Of a stretch of 14,417 nucleotides of DNA, positions 11,229 to 14,417 are shown in pieces. The stretch's first letter is position 1, and the number at the start of each line of letters is the position of its first letter. Origin of the DNA: UBA8886 sp963578705 (GTDB lineage Archaea > Thermoplasmatota > Poseidoniia > MGIII > CG-Epi1); assembly GCA_963578705.1 (NCBI GenBank), contig CAUZDT010000033.1, forward strand, positions 1 to 14,417, given 5' to 3'. Under the pieces are notes generated by a model. It did not search any database and was not told the DNA's origin. It saw nothing but the letters and a program-made list of their open reading frames with translations. Both the position numbers and the translations under genes were made by a program.

Positions 11229-13397
11229 ATGGCCGTGGACCACGTGCCGTATGTGCCCGCCTCACGCATTCTCCCGGAGATTACGCCGAAAGGCGTCGCG
11301 CTGGCCGTCATCCTGGCGATGGTGCTGACGGCGGCCAACGTCTACTTGGGGCTCTACGTCGGGATGACAGTCTCCGCCTCGATTCCCGCGGCGGTGCTCT
11401 CGATGGGTATGCTGCGCGCGATTGTCGCCATCCTGCCGCGACAGGAGACCAACATCCTCGAGAACAACTGGGTCCAGACCGCCGTCTCGGCGGGCGAGTC
11501 GCTCGCGGCGGGAGTCATCTTCACGCTGCCGGCGCTGGTGGTGCTCGGGACATGGGACGACTTCGCCTTTTTCCCGGTCTTTATAATCGCCGCGGTGGGC
11601 GGCACCATCGGCGTGCTCTTCTCAATCAGCCTGCGCCGCATCTTTATCATTCAGGAACGGCTCCCCTACCCTGAAGGCGTAGCGTGCGCCGAAGTGCTTG
11701 TGGCGGGGGAAAAGGGCGGCGCGCAGGTTATGCCGATTATTGCTGGCATCGCTTTCGGTGCGGTCTACAAACTCGGCGCGGCGCTCGAAATCGTGGTTGA
11801 CGGTGTGCTGCGCAAAGTCTCGCTCGGCCTCTGGCGCAACGGCTGGCACGACCACTTCACGCTGCAGGGGCGGCTGCCGGAGTTTGGCACCGTCACTCAG
11901 TCGCGCACTACCTTCTTCTTCGGCATCGAGCTCTCGCCGGCGCTGCTCGCGGTTGGGTATATTGTCGGCCCGCTGATTGGGAGTTTCGTCTTCCTCGGCG
12001 GATTCCTCGGCGCGCTAGTAATTCTGCCCCTCACCTCGGGGCTGCTGCTGCCGCCCGAAGGGATGTCGATTGGCGACTTCGTCGGCTTCATCGAAATGCG
12101 CCGCCGCATGGTCGGGGTCGGGACGATGCTCGTTGGCGGGCTCTATACGCTGGTGCTGATGCGCGGACCGGTCATCAAGGGCATCCGTGACATGCTCGAG
12201 AAGGTCAACGTTAGCGAAGACCGCAGCGGGCTTTCGCGGACCGACCTCGACCTTGACCCGCAGGTGGTCAGCCGGCTCTCGCTGGCGATGGCGCTGCCGA
12301 TGGCGCTGATGGTCTGGTGGGTCTCGGGGCTCATCCTGCCGGCGCTGCTGGCGCTGCTGATAATCTTCAGCGCCGGTTACCTCTTCGCGGCGATAGCAGG
12401 CTACATGGCCGGGCTGCTCGGGAGCAGTAATAACCCGATTTCGGGCGTGACGATTATCGTCGTAATCTTCACCGCTTCGCTCTTCACGCTGCTCAACTGG
12501 CTGGTCTACGACGGCGCCCGCACGCAGGAGCTCGTCGTCGCCACCATCGGCGTCGCCGCCTTCGTCTGCTGCGCCGGTGCGATTTCGGGTGACAACCTGC
12601 AGGACCTGAAGACGGGCAACATCGTCGGCGCCACTCCGTGGCGGCAGCAGATTGCGCAGCTGGTCGGCGTCCTCGCCGGGGCGCTGGTGATTCCGCTGGT
12701 GCTGAACCTGCTGATTTCGACCTACGAGCTCGGCAAGGACCTCGCGGCGCCGCAGGCGTTCCTGATGGCTGCGCTCGCGAGCGGCATCCTCGAAGGGACT
12801 ATGGACTGGGCGATGGTGCTGCTGGGCGCCGGCATCGCCTTCTGCCTGATTGCACTGCGCCACCACCGCGAAGAGTGGCGCGGGCTGCCGCTGCACCTGC
12901 TCTTTCTCTTCGTCGCGTATGGACTGTTCTTTGTCGGCGGCCTTGTCGAAGGGGCGTTGCCGGAGTTTGTCTTCATGGGCTCGCTCTTCGTCACTGCCAC
13001 GCTGGCGTGGATGTTCGAGCGCGGCGGTCTCGAGATTTCGGTCATGGCGGTCGCGGTCGGGATGTATCTCCCGATAATCATGTCGATTCCCATTTTCCTG
13101 GGCGGGATGATTCGGCTGGCGGTCGACCGCCGGCTGGGGCTGGGCGACGTGAGCGATGCCGAGCGTGACAAGGCGCACGGCCCCGGCGTGCTCTTCGCCT
13201 CGGGGTTGATTGCGGGCGAAGCGATTATGGGCGTGCTGCTGGCATTCTTCGCCGTCTCGGGTGTCTACCTCGGGCTGCTCAACAATCCCCTCTTCTTCCC
13301 GGGGCTGATGCTCTTCGCCTTTGCTGGCTTCAGCGCCGGCTGGTTCACGCTGCGCGGCGCCGAGGACGACGTGATGGAAGCCGAGCTTGTCGACTGA
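11229..13397 (+). CDS. OPT-family oligopeptide transporter
   Basis: A polytopic membrane transporter of the OPT superfamily, whose prokaryotic members are proton-coupled importers of oligopeptides or metal-chelate-like substrates. It has 722 residues with about 14-16 hydrophobic segments by eye (for example 23-43, 93-106, 116-134, 238-272, 352-396, 404-424, 476-496, 556-576, 605-625, 660-702). Family landmarks are NNWVQTAVSAGESLAAG (79-95), LPYPEGVACAEVLVAG (145-160), PPEGMSIGDFVGFIEM (275-290), LGSSNNPISGVT (397-408) and ISGDNLQDLKTG then VGATPWRQQ (452-473), all of the bacterial/archaeal OPT type. The substrate cannot be told from sequence. Transcribed divergently from alaS, probably leaderless from the TTTATC box. 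A 551-residue open frame on the opposite strand within this gene is a codon-usage shadow. The 3' end overlaps the PqqD-like gene by 11 bases if that gene uses its TTG start. Confidence 0.95.
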   Translation: MAVDHVPYVPASRILPEITPKGVALAVILAMVLTAANVYLGLYVGMTVSASIPAAVLSMGMLRAIVAILPRQETNILENNWVQTAVSAGESLAAGVIFTLPALVVLGTWDDFAFFPVFIIAAVGGTIGVLFSISLRRIFIIQERLPYPEGVACAEVLVAGEKGGAQVMPIIAGIAFGAVYKLGAALEIVVDGVLRKVSLGLWRNGWHDHFTLQGRLPEFGTVTQSRTTFFFGIELSPALLAVGYIVGPLIGSFVFLGGFLGALVILPLTSGLLLPPEGMSIGDFVGFIEMRRRMVGVGTMLVGGLYTLVLMRGPVIKGIRDMLEKVNVSEDRSGLSRTDLDLDPQVVSRLSLAMALPMALMVWWVSGLILPALLALLIIFSAGYLFAAIAGYMAGLLGSSNNPISGVTIIVVIFTASLFTLLNWLVYDGARTQELVVATIGVAAFVCCAGAISGDNLQDLKTGNIVGATPWRQQIAQLVGVLAGALVIPLVLNLLISTYELGKDLAAPQAFLMAALASGILEGTMDWAMVLLGAGIAFCLIALRHHREEWRGLPLHLLFLFVAYGLFFVGGLVEGALPEFVFMGSLFVTATLAWMFERGGLEISVMAVAVGMYLPIIMSIPIFLGGMIRLAVDRRLGLGDVSDAERDKAHGPGVLFASGLIAGEAIMGVLLAFFAVSGVYLGLLNNPLFFPGLMLFAFAGFSAGWFTLRGAEDDVMEAELVD

Positions 13398-13716
13398 CTT
13401 GCGTGAGTTGCGGGTCATCCCGCTCGCGGAATTACAGCGAGACGGCGTGGGGGCATTTCTCGAGCGTGAGCGGAGCGGCTCGCGCCTCGGCCGGCTGCTC
13501 GAGCGCTGGCTGCGCGTGCCCCCGACGGTAAGAGTCGAACTGGACGCCTTCGGCGCCGCCGCCTGGAAAGCGATGCACGGCGGCGTTCCCGTGCGGCAGG
13601 TCGGCGAGGAATTGCGCCGCGAGTTCGGCGATGCGGCGGAGCCGCTGTGGGAGCGGCTTGCCGAGTTCATCGCGCTGGCCGAGCGGGGCGGGCTGCTGCG
13701 ACTCGAAGCGTTATAG
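13387..13716 (+). CDS. PqqD-like small protein
   Basis: 109 residues from a TTG that overlaps the end of the OPT gene. The second half, VELDAFGAAAWKAMHGGVPV then EELRREFG, WERLAEFIALAERGGLL and a short tail, fits the PqqD pattern (a small beta hairpin, 'G..W..idG..tv.ei...l...f', then a helix ending in GLL). PqqD proteins are winged-helix peptide chaperones that hand RiPP precursor peptides to radical SAM enzymes; no radical SAM gene or precursor is visible here, so its partner is elsewhere or its role differs. The N-terminal 45 residues (VIPLAELQRDGVGAFLERE and a Leu/Arg-rich helix) do not match the minimal domain. Alternative TTG starts at 13399 and 13408 are possible; none has a strong Shine-Dalgarno. 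Translation is probably coupled to the transporter gene. Confidence 0.72.
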   Translation: MSTDLRELRVIPLAELQRDGVGAFLERERSGSRLGRLLERWLRVPPTVRVELDAFGAAAWKAMHGGVPVRQVGEELRREFGDAAEPLWERLAEFIALAERGGLLRLEAL

Positions 13717-13948
13717 AGTGATTTAATTGCGGTTGAAGATATTTTTTATATCATGCCTTTTGCTTGGGTGAAAGTAGATGACAATTCCCATTCTGGCCGT
13801 AGACGACGGCCACGCAGTCTGAATCTCACTTTCCGTAATGTTCCGGAAATGGAGTGGCCTGGAACTTGAGGTCGCTGCACGGCGCCGATGAATACAGCCC
13901 TAGACGAGACTTTCTAGGCGCGCGGGATGGAGCTGCGGTTACAGGTTC
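13717..13948. other. AT-richer intergenic segment with small inverted repeats
   Basis: 232 bases between the PqqD-like gene and the last gene. G+C is low locally (23/60 counted at 13741-13800). It holds a T-run (13742-13747), the inverted repeats TGGCCGT/ACGGCCA (13794-13800 and 13806-13812) and CCTAGA/TCTAGG (13899-13904 and 13913-13918), and a TTCCGGAA palindrome (13841-13848). Two short frames exist: ATG 13753 to the stop ending 13869 (38 residues, Arg-rich middle) and ATG 13778 to TGA (14 residues, MTIPILAVDDGHAV, then open for 22 more codons). Neither resembles a known protein. No tRNA was found. Confidence 0.5.
13738..13752 (+). terminator. T-rich tract, probable archaeal terminator after PqqD-like gene
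   Basis: GATAT-TTTTT-ATATC lies 22 bases after the PqqD-like stop codon. Its T6 run fits U-tract archaeal termination for the OPT/PqqD transcript. The embedded TTTATA could instead be a rightward TATA box; the ATG at 13778 is 28-33 bases further on, but it opens only 14 codons. Confidence 0.4.
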
Positions 13949-14417
13949 TCATCCGAATACGCTAAGGCCCGGGGATTCGGCAATGCGTTCCAGACTTTGG
14001 GTTACGGGCGCCTGGGTGCCCAATACTTGGGTAGCCTTCAGGGCCAAGCATCTTATCTCGTTTCTCTCAAGGCCTTCCAGAGACGGCAGAATATTGGAAA
14101 GAATCACTTTGTTGACCGCCTTCTCCCAGCCAGCCTTCTCTATAGAATTGACGATGGTCACCATGGAATCAATAATCAGGGCTGGTCCGATCTTCCTGAA
14201 GGTTCTGACACCGAGAGGTTCCTCAACATCCCGCGAAGTCGGTGCCTCCTGCTCCTCGATGAAGTCCATCAATTTTTCGTATGTCTTGAAAATTTCACCG
14301 GACTCGTCATAATAGTCGAACTTTCCCTGTGCGAAATAGGGGCACTTGTCACCAAGCCCCCACTCGAGCGTGTCAGCCGGTCTCTCGCCAAATGTGCCGT
14401 GCTTCTTCAACTTGCTG
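13949..14417 (-). CDS. Unrecognised protein, 5' end at or beyond window edge
   Basis: About 153 residues can be read from a TTG at 14410, but the frame stays open to base 14417, so the true start may lie outside the window. The visible sequence has GDKCPYFAQGKFDYYDESGE near the start, an acidic helix (YEKLMDFIEEQEA), then an amphipathic helical C-terminal half (IGPALIIDSMVTIVNSIE, WEKAVNKVILSNILPSLEGL, IRCLALKATQVLG). There is no signal peptide or membrane segment. I do not recognise the family. Codon use differs from all other genes here (AGA, ACA, GGA, AAA, TTG, TAT are common) and G+C is about 48% against about 72% in the adjacent PqqD-like gene. The protein-like amino acid composition argues for real coding and the base composition for recent acquisition. 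Confidence 0.65.
   Translation of the reverse strand, partial: SKLKKHGTFGERPADTLEWGLGDKCPYFAQGKFDYYDESGEIFKTYEKLMDFIEEQEAPTSRDVEEPLGVRTFRKIGPALIIDSMVTIVNSIEKAGWEKAVNKVILSNILPSLEGLERNEIRCLALKATQVLGTQAPVTQSLERIAESPGLSVFG

Noticed and set aside
10440..11674. Plus-strand frames of 236 and 277 codons around the alaS 5' end and OPT start
   Set aside because: Arg/Ala-rich shadows crossing two real genes and the promoter region; no recognisable motif.
12015..13670. 551-codon open frame on the minus strand opposite the OPT gene
   Set aside because: Its translation is rich in Arg, Gln, His and Glu without motifs, while the plus strand gives a textbook OPT transporter. High GC and codon bias leave the antisense frame open.
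13794..13812. TGGCCGT/ACGGCCA hairpin as a rho-independent terminator
   Set aside because: No T-run follows it and it is nearly 80 bases past the preceding gene; the upstream T-rich tract is a better candidate.
13922..13955. GGTTCTCATCC as a tRNA T-arm
   Set aside because: The invariant purine-A of the T-loop is missing, and no acceptor or anticodon stem can be folded around it.

Overview
This window looks like chromosomal DNA from a GC-rich archaeon, most likely a Euryarchaeota/Thermoplasmatota-type marine lineage (Marine Group II/III-like). The archaeal assignment rests on the gene content: an archaeal-type AlaRS with an N-terminal zinc knuckle, the Hef helicase-nuclease fusion, an HVO_0476-type zinc finger protein and a KptA with an N-terminal zinc ribbon. 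It is also supported by TATA-like boxes 22-30 bases upstream of start codons with no room for a leader, the pattern of archaeal leaderless transcripts. The finer lineage is inference; bifunctional PurH and the high GC fit it but do not prove it.

Layout. From about 7.93 kb leftwards to base 1, seven genes run on the minus strand with gaps of 0-31 bases or short overlaps, and are probably one transcript: topA (DNA topoisomerase I with a repeat-bearing C-terminus), thpR (2',3'-cyclic phosphodiesterase / 2'-5' RNA ligase family), a 62-residue single-pass membrane protein, hef (fork-remodelling helicase plus XPF nuclease), kptA (RNA 2'-phosphotransferase), purH (last two steps of IMP synthesis) and a truncated HVO_0476-like zinc finger gene. 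A 110-base divergent region carrying an 8-bp inverted repeat separates topA from a rightward CoA-binding (YccU-like) gene. That gene converges with alaS at a 1-base gap. alaS (minus) is divergent from an OPT-family transporter (plus) across 102 bases holding two opposed TATA boxes and a GGACCGGC direct repeat. The transporter is followed by an overlapping PqqD-like gene.

At about 13.72 kb the character changes. The coding density drops, a T-rich tract appears, and G+C falls from about 72% (43/60 counted at 13621-13680) to about 48% (58/120 counted at 14041-14160). The last gene (minus strand, running off the edge) is unrecognised and uses AT-richer codons, which suggests an accessory segment.

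How the genes work together. The left operon mixes DNA topology and fork repair (topA, hef) with 2'-phosphate RNA end chemistry. ThpR-type enzymes can open 2',3'-cyclic phosphates to 2'-phosphates, and KptA removes internal 2'-phosphates using NAD+. Their co-occurrence around hef and an unknown membrane microprotein is the most intriguing functional theme. No CRISPR array, tRNA, rRNA or intact insertion sequence was seen.
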